This document shows, one piece after another, positions 19,801-28,159 of a DNA stretch of 59,854 nt. Made by a program: the position numbers and the translations under genes. Below the pieces are notes generated by a model, which saw only the letters and a program-made list of their open reading frames with translations, was not told the origin of the DNA and ran no database searches. Source of the stretch: Bacteroidota bacterium (lineage in GTDB: Bacteria; Bacteroidota; Bacteroidia; Chitinophagales; Chitinophagaceae); contig VBAT01000018.1 in the NCBI GenBank assembly GCA_005884665.1, positions 79,986-139,839 of the forward strand, in the 5' to 3' direction. The first letter of the stretch is position 1; each line of letters starts with the position of its first letter.

Positions 19801-20122
19801 AGATGTCACGGATATTCCCCGTGCTTCATACCGGAGCGGGTTCAATTACCTGGGCTCCGACAGGTACGTTGAAGATGCATCATTTCTTCGTTTTCGAACG
19901 ATTACGCTACGTTACACAGCTTCCAGGAAAATAACGGACAAGCTGAAAATAAAAAACCTGAGTGGCTATGTTACTCTCGAAAACTTATTCACCTGGACAA
20001 ACTATTCCGGGCAGGATCCAGAAGTCACTGTTTCAGGAACCGATCCGTTCAGGGTCGCGTTTGATCAGTCGTTTACACCGCCGGTGAGAACTTTTACACT
20101 TGGATTGACAGCATCGTTTTAA
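16811..20122 (+). CDS. SusC/RagA-type TonB-linked outer-membrane transporter (first pair)
   Basis: This 1103-aa glycan importer has a signal peptide (1-25), a carboxypeptidase-regulatory-like domain (about 30-115, with GKITDKDNKPIHGVTV), then the plug (about 140-265, with IRIRGTSS, NPLIVVDGLPY and ILKDAAATAVWGSRAANGVV) and a 22-strand barrel to the C-terminal aromatic residue (TASF). SusC forms a lidded channel with SusD and uses TonB energy to import oligosaccharides. The SusD partner follows 14 nt downstream. Confidence 0.95.
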   Translation: MKKRLLYLTLCFYLAAMPGITGQAQQGQPVTIQGKITDKDNKPIHGVTVAEVDEEGRTIKADRTDVDGNFSLKIVNKKHKLNISHISFKTVEVPIGDRTTINQSLESSTKDLGDVTIVSQRRADNGMVAINERNLTTAQVRINAKDLEEMQSASIDQALQGRLTGVDVIASSGDPGAGMQIRIRGTSSITGATNPLIVVDGLPYETSIPSDFNFGTSDEVGYAQLLNIAPSDIRDISILKDAAATAVWGSRAANGVVVINTKRGGVGRPVLAYTFKGSITKQPEAIPMLNGDQYSTLIPEEYMNSAGTPLPQSVKEFQYDPNDPYWYHNYSNNTKWIDAITQLGYAQDHNISMTGGGEKARYFASLGYYNQKGTTVGTSLDRINTRINLDYIVSEKIKFRSDFSYSYTNNDRNFANNLRDIAYRKMPNMSIYEYDEYGNNSGNYFSPFSNIQGSYQGIDSKGNVLGTVNPVAMAHEASFNIITQRVTPHFKLDYAIKKNILQATFDVQFDINNTKNKSFLPQTATGRLSTEPAVNRAYDGDIDVFNVTTKTNLVYTPQFKNEKHSLIAFASLNTYDNKSNSHEVLTSNTASSILQDPSSPGRTQNSESKLQANQYETRSVGLLLNGQYGYMDKYLLNAGLRGDANSRFGPAHRYGLFPSVSARWRVSGEKFMKKVKKVDELSIRLSYGQSGNAPTKDYSYFSIYNALITAGTASTIGTPFSYLGQGGVYPSNPELKDLRWETIIGENLGFDLQMFNRRVTVALDFYKNRTKDLFYTGLQISSFTGFNTVDLNVGTLDNQGFELGLNTTPYKTKDWQVDVNFNISSNENIIREISPLYPSSKGDVTTNGQYATYLKVNNPFGSFYGYKFKGVYKDLASTVATDVHGKPIVSPTGQSVYMKFNYPSIGYTFQPGDAMYEDINHDGNINYQDVVYLGNSNPRFIGGFGASASYKSQWKLTAFFNYRYKYDVINGTKMNTTNMYGFDNQSVAVLRRWRKEGDVTDIPRASYRSGFNYLGSDRYVEDASFLRFRTITLRYTASRKITDKLKIKNLSGYVTLENLFTWTNYSGQDPEVTVSGTDPFRVAFDQSFTPPVRTFTLGLTASF

Positions 20123-20142
20123 TTAAATTTAATTACGTGAAA

Positions 20143-21648
20143 ATGTTTAAGAATATCACAATCAAAATTGCTCTTGTCATACTTCTCGTGTCAGGCTTCT
20201 CGTGTAAAAAGTGGCTTGACCTTCAACCACGGGATGGTATTACCGGCGCTGCCTACTGGAAAACAAAAGAGCAGGTGCAGGCATCCGTTACCGGCTGTTA
20301 TGCATCACTTTTAGGTTCGCCAAACGGAAGCAGGTCGCTTGCAGAACTTCTTTTTTTATGGGGAGAGTTAAGGGCGGATATGCTGGCAACAACCACTTTT
20401 ACCGTAAATGAGGAGTTGGATATAATGAATGTAAATATTCTTCCGACTAATAGCATTACCAACTGGCGATCCGTTTATCAGACTATTAATTATTGCAATA
20501 CGGTAATTGATTTTGCCCCGCAGGTGCTTACCAGGGATCCAACTTTTACGGCGGACGCACTAAATAGAAATATCGCTGAAGTGAAAGCGTTGAGAGCGCT
20601 AATGTATTTCTACCTGGTAAGAAGCTTTGGTGACGTTCCGTTGAAAATTAAATCAACATCAAGTGACCAGGATATTGAACAAATCCCCAAAACTTCCAGG
20701 GATTCAGTACTGGCCCGGGTCGTAAAAGATCTTAGTGAAGCCGAGGCTGATGCGGCATTTACTTTTGGCGACAAGGCTTCGGACAAGGGTAGGATAACGA
20801 AATACACTATTAACGCCATACAGGCAGACGTTTATTTATGGATGGAAAAATATCCTGAATGCATTGCTGCCTGCAACAAGATCATAAATTCCAATCAATT
20901 TGGACTTATCGATGGCACGGTCGCCAATACATGGTTCAATACCCTGTATGTAAATGGAAATTCGAATGAGAGCATATTTGAATTTCAATTCGACAATCAA
21001 CGCCAGAATACATTTTATCCACTGCTGGGCGCCAGTAGCCGGCATCTTATTGCCAACCCCCTTGTTTTAACCGATTTTTTTGCGGTTGATTTTGTTAACC
21101 CGCTCAACATAGATATTCGTGGCGATGGGGCATCCGCACGTTCTACGGACAATATGATATGGAAGTATAGTGGATTAAGTAACGATAACCGTACACAGCG
21201 GGCCTCCACTCAATATACTGCACACTGGTTTGTATATCGTTTTGCCGATATTCTTTTGATGAAGGCGGAAGCCACAAACCAGGCCGGTAATGGAGCAGAG
21301 GCTTTGGAATTAGTGACAAGAGTCCGAAACAGGGCGGGTGCCTTAGCAGTAACCAATACCAATCCAGGCCCTTCTGATAAAGATGCAGTAGCAGATTTCA
21401 TCCTGGCGGAAAGATCAAGGGAATTTGCATTTGAAGGAAAAAGATGGTATGACCTGTTAAGGAACGCAAAACGCGACAATTATCGCCGGCTAAATATTTT
21501 ATTGCAAATGGTTGCCAATACGGTACCGCCGGACAGGCAACAATCGGCTATCGCAAAGTTCATGGATAAGAACAGCCATTATTTCCCTATTTATTACTAC
21601 GAATTGCAAACCGACAGGCAGTTAGTTCAAAATCCATTTTACAAATAA
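20143..21648 (+). CDS. SusD/RagB-type glycan-binding lipoprotein (first pair)
   Basis: This surface lipoprotein closes the SusC barrel and binds glycan. The lipobox is VSGFSC followed by KKWLDLQP, a typical SusD start. The mid region has RALMYFYLVRSFGDVPL (a TPR-like helix) and the C-terminal half has FILAERSREFAFEGKRWYDLLR, the RagB/SusD signature. The reading frame also has a GTG at 20137, two codons upstream. I prefer the ATG at 20143. Length is about 501 aa. Confidence 0.93.
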   Translation: MFKNITIKIALVILLVSGFSCKKWLDLQPRDGITGAAYWKTKEQVQASVTGCYASLLGSPNGSRSLAELLFLWGELRADMLATTTFTVNEELDIMNVNILPTNSITNWRSVYQTINYCNTVIDFAPQVLTRDPTFTADALNRNIAEVKALRALMYFYLVRSFGDVPLKIKSTSSDQDIEQIPKTSRDSVLARVVKDLSEAEADAAFTFGDKASDKGRITKYTINAIQADVYLWMEKYPECIAACNKIINSNQFGLIDGTVANTWFNTLYVNGNSNESIFEFQFDNQRQNTFYPLLGASSRHLIANPLVLTDFFAVDFVNPLNIDIRGDGASARSTDNMIWKYSGLSNDNRTQRASTQYTAHWFVYRFADILLMKAEATNQAGNGAEALELVTRVRNRAGALAVTNTNPGPSDKDAVADFILAERSREFAFEGKRWYDLLRNAKRDNYRRLNILLQMVANTVPPDRQQSAIAKFMDKNSHYFPIYYYELQTDRQLVQNPFYK

Positions 21649-21655
21649 TAGATAA

Positions 21656-23395
21656 ATGACTATTATGAAAAAAAATGTCAACAGGATTTTAGTTATCACC
21701 GTAAGCATGATCTGTCTTACCTATGCCATCGGTTGCCATAAGGTAAAGATCGTTAACGAGACTACTTCGGATCTGAATATCTACCCGTATTTACAGAGCA
21801 ACCCATCTCAATTTTCCGAGTGGGCCAAGATAGTTGATAAGTCAGGGTACGCAGGATTCCTGACAGCCTACGGCTCTTATACGATGTTTGCCCCCACAAA
21901 TGACGCGGTGCATCTTTATCTTATGGAAGTCAACAAACCTTCGGTTGACGCTTTTAGCCAGGCGGAGGCGAAAGACATCGTTACTTTTCATTTGATACAG
22001 GATACGCTGCCAACAAATGTGTTTAAAGACGGCAAGTTGCCTACTGTAACTATGTATGGCCAATATCTTATCTCGGGCGTGACCAATACAGGCGGTGTTT
22101 CCAGTATTACCATAAATCGCCAGGCGTTGATCGTGCAGGGAAACATAAGAACAGGCAATGGGCTTATTCATGCCCTCGATCATGTGTTAAAACCGGCGAC
22201 AAAGTCCAGTGCGCAACTAATCTCAGATAATCCAGCCTTGTCAATCTTCAAACAGGCGCTGGTTGCTACGGGATATTACGATTCATTAAATACAGTCAGT
22301 ACAGCAACCCCCAAAAGATGGTTTACCGTTTTAGCTGAAACAAACCAGGCCCTGGCCGATTCAGGATTTACCAGCTATAACGCATTATTTGCCCGATTGT
22401 CCAACACAGGTAATCCATTGAACCCGTTAGATAGTTTGCACATCTATGTTGCATATCATATAATACCCGACGCGAGATATCTTGCCGATATTGCTTCTGC
22501 TAATTCTCATTTTACTTTACAACCGCTCGAGGTACTTTCGTCCAAGCTTGATGGAGAAACAGTATTGATAAATGATTTGGATTTTAACGGTGTGCACGAA
22601 CAGGGAATTGAATTAGCAAGATCATCGAGCGATGTCTCCACTACCACCGGTGTTTTGCATATAGCTACCGGTCATTTCCGTCCCAAAGTGCGTGTTCCCT
22701 TTCCCGTGTATTGGGATGTTGCCGACTTTCCCGAAGTCAGGAAATTGCCCGCGATCTTTAGGAAACCGGGAGCAACGCTTGATTTTGCTTATGGTACCCT
22801 GAAGGATTTCAACTGGGACAACCCGGCCAATGTAATGACGTATTCAGGTGATGGACCGGCCAGTTCAAATTTTCCTACCTATTATGGTGACCATTTGACC
22901 GTTCCGATGGGTACAACCAGCCGCCATCACTGGATCGAATTCAGAACCCCGCTACTGGTAAAAGGAAGATATAATATCTGGATTTGCTACAGGGCATCCA
23001 AAGGATCAGGAACGCTGACGAGCAGCACGCCTATAAGCGGATCTAACTGTCCCGTACAGGTTTCTTTTGACGGCGTACCAACCTCAAGGCAATTTAATTT
23101 TTGTATTCAAAGGCCATTAGGTACTGATGGGGAACTACTGGCCCTGGGTTGGAAAAAATATGCCGATTCATCAAGGATACCGAATTCAACAGCTTTCCAG
23201 TATATGTCAGGAAAATTTGTTGGTACTGTCGACGTGTCTACAACTGATCGTCACATGGTACGATTTGATGTACAACCCGCGGCAAGTACCGGTAATCCGA
23301 ACAATTACCTGGATATGATCCATTTTATTCCGGTGGATTGGCCAAGCCAGTACCTGCCACGTATGGGTACAAATGGTGCGTTCGTCAATTTCTAA
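21656..23395 (+). CDS. FAS1 lipoprotein with C-terminal beta-sandwich domain
   Basis: This 579-aa lipoprotein (LTYAIGC lipobox; start ATG 21656 or 21665) has two FAS1 units. The first is at about 40-190 (FSEWAKIVDKSGY, YTMFAPTNDAV, NGLIHALDHVL), the second at about 195-345. The final 230 residues lack FAS1 motifs and have alternating aromatic strands (HHWIEFRTPLLVKGRYNIW, then RHMVRFDVQ), suggesting a carbohydrate-binding-type beta-sandwich. It lies 7 nt after SusD, so it probably belongs to the same uptake complex as an accessory surface glycan-binding protein. That role is inferred. Confidence 0.82.
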   Translation: MTIMKKNVNRILVITVSMICLTYAIGCHKVKIVNETTSDLNIYPYLQSNPSQFSEWAKIVDKSGYAGFLTAYGSYTMFAPTNDAVHLYLMEVNKPSVDAFSQAEAKDIVTFHLIQDTLPTNVFKDGKLPTVTMYGQYLISGVTNTGGVSSITINRQALIVQGNIRTGNGLIHALDHVLKPATKSSAQLISDNPALSIFKQALVATGYYDSLNTVSTATPKRWFTVLAETNQALADSGFTSYNALFARLSNTGNPLNPLDSLHIYVAYHIIPDARYLADIASANSHFTLQPLEVLSSKLDGETVLINDLDFNGVHEQGIELARSSSDVSTTTGVLHIATGHFRPKVRVPFPVYWDVADFPEVRKLPAIFRKPGATLDFAYGTLKDFNWDNPANVMTYSGDGPASSNFPTYYGDHLTVPMGTTSRHHWIEFRTPLLVKGRYNIWICYRASKGSGTLTSSTPISGSNCPVQVSFDGVPTSRQFNFCIQRPLGTDGELLALGWKKYADSSRIPNSTAFQYMSGKFVGTVDVSTTDRHMVRFDVQPAASTGNPNNYLDMIHFIPVDWPSQYLPRMGTNGAFVNF

Positions 23396-23425
23396 ATTTA
23401 TTGGTATTTACAAACAACACTAATA

Positions 23426-24937
23426 ATGCGTTTTAAAAAAGATTGTCTTTTATTGGCTGCAATTTTCTTAACGGCTCTTAGCAGTTGTAAGAAATGGGAG
23501 GACCATACAGCGATAGTTAACCAGGATCTGACAAAGGACCTTTACACGGCAATTAAAGATGAGCCTACACTAAGCCGGTTTGCAGAACTTGTCACGCAGG
23601 CGGGATTGGATAGTTTGCTGAAATCATCCAAGTCCTTTACCGTTTGGGCACCTTCGAATAACGCATTGAATAACCTGGATCCGGCGATCCCGGCTGATCC
23701 GGGGAAACTCAGGGCATTTGTGCAGAACCATATTTCCTACGAGCTATACTTTACACGGGATGCACAAACATCCAAGCGAATAGGCATGCTGAATGGGAAG
23801 TATAATAATTTTCTTAATAATAAATTCGAAGATGCGACGATTACAAATGCCGACAGGTATGTAAAGAATGGCGTCTTGCATGCTATAGACAAATACATTT
23901 CAGTACTTCCCAATTTATGGGAGTATATAAATTCCACTGCAGCCCAATACATACAAAACAATTTCATCACTGGATTGAATTTTCCCAGTTTCGATCCATC
24001 ACTGGCTGTAGTTGACAGTATCAGCTCATCAACCGGTTTGCCGGTTTATCACCCGGGTACAGGGATTGTGATTAAAAACCTTTTTAATGAAAAAGTATTT
24101 GACACCAGAAAGGAAGAAAGGCAATACACTTATTTTATCATTGCAAATCCGGAGTTTACTTTGAAAGCGGATTCACTAAAACCTTATTTTAAATCGACCA
24201 GTATAGCCACCACTGATACCCTTGATAAATGGAATATCGTTAAAGACGTGTTGGTGGACGTGTTGTATCCTACAATTGCGTCTCTTCCGGCCACGTTAAC
24301 TTCGAAATTTGGCACTCCCATACCCATCGATCCTTCTTCAATAACTGGTTCGGCGAAAGTCAGCAATGGAATAGTGTATTTTATAAGTTTGTCAGGTGTT
24401 ACCACTGCTTCTAAGTTCAGGCAATCTGTTATACAGGGAGAAAACCCCTCGGGTTTCCAATCTGATAAAACTGGCAATACAAATTATCGCATAAGATATA
24501 ACCCGGTTTCCGCTCAAAATTATGCTGATATCCTGGTGAGCGGCCACGGCGTGACGGGCTATTATTCTTTTTACCGGTTAAGTGAAATGCCCTCTATGAA
24601 ATATAATGTGTATGCATTCGCGGTAAATGATTTCCAGGCGAACAACATGGTTCAAAGTATAAATCCTTTTTATTTTACCGCGCCGGCTACTTATACTGCA
24701 CTTCCATGTGTTTCTACTCAATTGCCGGCAAATACAACGCAATTGTCTTACGCGGTACCCTTAAAATCGGCTGTGGGTGCATACAACGAAGTTTTTTTAG
24801 GTTCGTTCACTTCGACCTTATACGGTACGCTTGACCTAAGATTAACATCCGGTAATACAACGAATCCACCGGTGCTAGGTGGCTCCGGCAATGGCCCGAT
24901 TGTTTTGGATTATTTACGAATTGTTCCTATACCCTGA
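23426..24937 (+). CDS. FAS1 (fasciclin) domain lipoprotein
   Basis: This 503-aa lipoprotein has lipobox TALSSC followed by KKWEDH. The first FAS1 unit (about 35-155) is clear: LSRFAELVTQAGLDSLL, FTVWAPSNNAL and NGVLHAIDKYI. A second, weaker unit runs to about 330 and ends NGIVYFISLSG. The last 170 residues form a probable beta-sandwich. It sits between the two SusC/SusD pairs, 8 nt before the second SusC, and may serve either importer. Confidence 0.82.
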   Translation: MRFKKDCLLLAAIFLTALSSCKKWEDHTAIVNQDLTKDLYTAIKDEPTLSRFAELVTQAGLDSLLKSSKSFTVWAPSNNALNNLDPAIPADPGKLRAFVQNHISYELYFTRDAQTSKRIGMLNGKYNNFLNNKFEDATITNADRYVKNGVLHAIDKYISVLPNLWEYINSTAAQYIQNNFITGLNFPSFDPSLAVVDSISSSTGLPVYHPGTGIVIKNLFNEKVFDTRKEERQYTYFIIANPEFTLKADSLKPYFKSTSIATTDTLDKWNIVKDVLVDVLYPTIASLPATLTSKFGTPIPIDPSSITGSAKVSNGIVYFISLSGVTTASKFRQSVIQGENPSGFQSDKTGNTNYRIRYNPVSAQNYADILVSGHGVTGYYSFYRLSEMPSMKYNVYAFAVNDFQANNMVQSINPFYFTAPATYTALPCVSTQLPANTTQLSYAVPLKSAVGAYNEVFLGSFTSTLYGTLDLRLTSGNTTNPPVLGGSGNGPIVLDYLRIVPIP

Positions 24938-24945
24938 GTTTTACT

Positions 24946-27900
24946 ATGATCAATTATCTCACCATCATGCGACTATTTAAAATATTTATGGGTTTATCCC
25001 TCTTGCTAATTTGCGTGGTTATAAATGCTCAACAGCAAGACGATTCTGTGATTGTTGTGCAAAAACAATATCCCGGGCACCATACTATTTCGGGCATAGT
25101 CAGGGAAGCAGCCAGCGGTAAAACGCTGGAGGGAATCAAGGTTACTTATAAAGACTATTCTGCTGCTATTACTGACAGCACAGGAGCTTTTACATTAAAG
25201 GTCCCTTCATTGAATGTATCGGTGCTACTGGAAGGAGAGGGATATCAAACTAAACAAGTTTCCCTGAAAGGGGGCAATCGGATTGAAATAGCCTTATACG
25301 AGGATACCTACACTTCTTTTTACGATGTTGCAAATCTTCCTTCAGGAACAATTGCAAAAAGCCAGTCTCCATTTGCAGTCACTTCCCTTCAAACAAACGG
25401 AAATTGGGGGATGACAACTGAAACGCCTTCGTCTTATTTACAGGGAAAGGTGGCTGGGTTAAATGCAATAAGGCGTTCAGGCACGCCAGGTATTGGGGCA
25501 ACTATGTTTTTACGCGGGATAAATTCATTGTACGCAACAAATCAACCGCTTATTATTGTAGACGGAATCATTTTTGATAACGCAAATTATGGGAGTCTAA
25601 TCGCCGGCAGCTATACAGATCCTTTGTCGACCATCGATCCAAAAGACATCGACAACATAACCGTGATAAAAGATGGATCGTCAATCTACGGGACCAAAGG
25701 CGCCAACGGCGTCATCATCATTACCACGGCACGAGCCAAAGAACTGGGGACCAAAATCGATTTTGCGATCTATGGTGGAATTAATTTTAAACCCGCTGAA
25801 TACCCTGTAATGGATGCGGGGGAACACAGGATCTATTTGTCAGAAATACTGAAGTCAAAAGGATTAACAGATGCCCAGATACAGGCCCTTCCGTATATGA
25901 ATGATGATAAAGCCAACCCGGATTATTACAGGTATCATAATAATACCGACTGGCAGGACCAGGTCTATCAGCAAAGTAGCGCAAAGAATATATATTTAAA
26001 GGTGACTGGCGGCGATAACATTGCCAAATATGCGCTTTCACTGGGTTATATGAAAAACGGCGGAGTTACAAAAGGAACTGGTCTCACCCGCTCAAATATG
26101 CGTTTTAATGGAGATTTGAATCTTAACAGGAAACTAACCGCTACAACAAATTTAAGTTTCACTTTTAATGACCAGGATCTTAGGGACCAGGGAACTGCAT
26201 TTAAAACAAACCCGGTCTTTCTTGCCTTGGTAAAATCACCTTTGCTTCGTGTTAAAGAAGTTTCGGAAGCCGGTATTGAATCACCTGTGTTCGCCGGCAG
26301 GGATACATTTAACATCACTAATCCTGTGGTGATAACAGATAACGCATCCGGCTCAAGCAGGAATTATCGGTTTTTCGGATCAATAGGTTTTGACTACCAG
26401 TTGGTAAAATCACTTTCGATCGAGACCACGGTAGGAGTGATTTATGATAAAACAAGAGAGAGCTTTTTTATTCCCTCAAAAGGAGTAACTCCCGACACAT
26501 TATCCAATGACATTGTATCAAGTCGCTCCGGTTCGATGGTGAAATCATTTTTTTCATTATATAATGATACGAGAATAGCCTATAACAAAAGGTTTCATAA
26601 TATTCATGAACTGTCTGCACGAGTTGGTATCAGGTATCTCCGGAGCAAGGCAGAGCAGGATTTTGGCCTGGGATACAATTCTCCTATTGACCAATTGGTC
26701 AGTGTACAATTTGGGTCAAATGCCCTGCGACAGGTCGGTGGGTCCATTGGAGAGGCCAGTTGGCTAAACACCTACCTGAATGCAGATTACAGCTGTTCCG
26801 ATAAATATTTTTTATCGTTTAACATGGCCATGGATGGCTCTTCGCGGTTTGGAAAAGAGATCCCCGGGGCATTAGACATAAGCGGTAATAAATTTGCTGT
26901 TCTTCCATCTATTGCCGCCGCCTGGTTGATCTCTTCTGAAAAAATCCTGAAAGGAAAAAGAATCGATCTGTTAAAAATACGGGCATCATATGGCCTGGCA
27001 GGTAATGATGATATTGGGAATTATACGGCACGCCAGACTTACATCTCACAGAATCTTCTCGGGGTGCAGGGTTTGGTGAGGTCTGGTTTTGGAAACAACC
27101 AGCTTCAATGGGAAAAGACCATTAAGTTGAATGCCGGACTTGATGTCAGCATTTTAAATGAACGAATTAACCTGGCATTTGACGTTTACCGGGATAAAAC
27201 AGATAAAATGCTTGTTTATGAAGCAGCACCGCCCGCTTCCGGCGCTGATTTTACCCTGACTAATTCCGGGGCCATGACCACAAAAGGAATTGAAGCCTCT
27301 GTAAATGGCAGGATCATCAATAAAGTGTTTAAGTGGGACGTGGGATTTAATATTGCCAGGGCAGCTTCTAAAATTGATCGGTTACCGGTCGAAAGGGTCC
27401 TTACTTCTTTTTCAGGAGCCACTTATATCACACGGGTAGGTGCTGTTCCGAATCTTTTTTATGGCTATAAAACAAACGGCGTCTTTGTTTCCGATAATGC
27501 AGCTGCCCAGGAAAATCTTTCCTTGCGGAAGCCTGATGGCTCGCTTGTTGGGTTCAAGGGCGGCGATATCCGGTTTGTGGATATAAATAATGACCACGTT
27601 ATCGATGAAAATGACAGGCAGGTAATTGGGAACCCTAATCCTGATTTCTTTGGCGCTATAACCACTAAGCTTACATACAAACAGTTTTCACTGGAGGCAT
27701 TATTGACTTTTACGGAGGGTAATGACAGTTATAATTATACCAGGAACCAGTTGGAAGGTGAATTGAATTACTATAATCAAACCACAGCGATCATCAATAG
27801 GTGGAAGACGAATGGAGATGCTACCAATATTCCTAAGGCAACCTGGGGCGATCCCATGGGGAACAGCCGCTTTTCTGACAGGTGGATTGAAGATGGTTCT

Positions 27901-28128
27901 TACCTGCGTCTCAGAACAGTCACTTTATCTTATAATATTCCCATAAGGAAAAGTATATTTCAATATGCCGGCGTATATGTTACCGGGAATAATCTCTTTA
28001 CGCTGACCCGGTATAAGGGATTCGATCCTGAGTTCAGTGCCAGCGAAAGCATATTCGGCCAGGGCATTGATAATACGCTTGAGCCGCAGGTGAGATCGGT
28101 GCAGGTGGGACTGCGGATCGGTTTGTAA
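24946..28128 (+). CDS. SusC/RagA-type TonB-linked outer-membrane transporter (second pair)
   Basis: This is a 1060-aa second importer. The signal peptide starts best at the ATG 24967 (MRLFKIFMGLSLLL), seven codons inside the reading frame. A regulatory-like domain (HTISGIVREAASGKTLEGIKV) is followed by the plug (MFLRGINSLYATNQPLIIVDGI, then VIKDGSSIYGTKGANGVIII) and the barrel, ending VQVGLRIGL. It differs strongly from the first SusC, so the two pairs probably handle different oligosaccharides or different sizes. It is followed by SusD after 31 nt. Confidence 0.94.
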   Translation: MINYLTIMRLFKIFMGLSLLLICVVINAQQQDDSVIVVQKQYPGHHTISGIVREAASGKTLEGIKVTYKDYSAAITDSTGAFTLKVPSLNVSVLLEGEGYQTKQVSLKGGNRIEIALYEDTYTSFYDVANLPSGTIAKSQSPFAVTSLQTNGNWGMTTETPSSYLQGKVAGLNAIRRSGTPGIGATMFLRGINSLYATNQPLIIVDGIIFDNANYGSLIAGSYTDPLSTIDPKDIDNITVIKDGSSIYGTKGANGVIIITTARAKELGTKIDFAIYGGINFKPAEYPVMDAGEHRIYLSEILKSKGLTDAQIQALPYMNDDKANPDYYRYHNNTDWQDQVYQQSSAKNIYLKVTGGDNIAKYALSLGYMKNGGVTKGTGLTRSNMRFNGDLNLNRKLTATTNLSFTFNDQDLRDQGTAFKTNPVFLALVKSPLLRVKEVSEAGIESPVFAGRDTFNITNPVVITDNASGSSRNYRFFGSIGFDYQLVKSLSIETTVGVIYDKTRESFFIPSKGVTPDTLSNDIVSSRSGSMVKSFFSLYNDTRIAYNKRFHNIHELSARVGIRYLRSKAEQDFGLGYNSPIDQLVSVQFGSNALRQVGGSIGEASWLNTYLNADYSCSDKYFLSFNMAMDGSSRFGKEIPGALDISGNKFAVLPSIAAAWLISSEKILKGKRIDLLKIRASYGLAGNDDIGNYTARQTYISQNLLGVQGLVRSGFGNNQLQWEKTIKLNAGLDVSILNERINLAFDVYRDKTDKMLVYEAAPPASGADFTLTNSGAMTTKGIEASVNGRIINKVFKWDVGFNIARAASKIDRLPVERVLTSFSGATYITRVGAVPNLFYGYKTNGVFVSDNAAAQENLSLRKPDGSLVGFKGGDIRFVDINNDHVIDENDRQVIGNPNPDFFGAITTKLTYKQFSLEALLTFTEGNDSYNYTRNQLEGELNYYNQTTAIINRWKTNGDATNIPKATWGDPMGNSRFSDRWIEDGSYLRLRTVTLSYNIPIRKSIFQYAGVYVTGNNLFTLTRYKGFDPEFSASESIFGQGIDNTLEPQVRSVQVGLRIGL

Positions 28129-28159
28129 TCGTTTATTTAATTTAAAAGTTATCAGTACA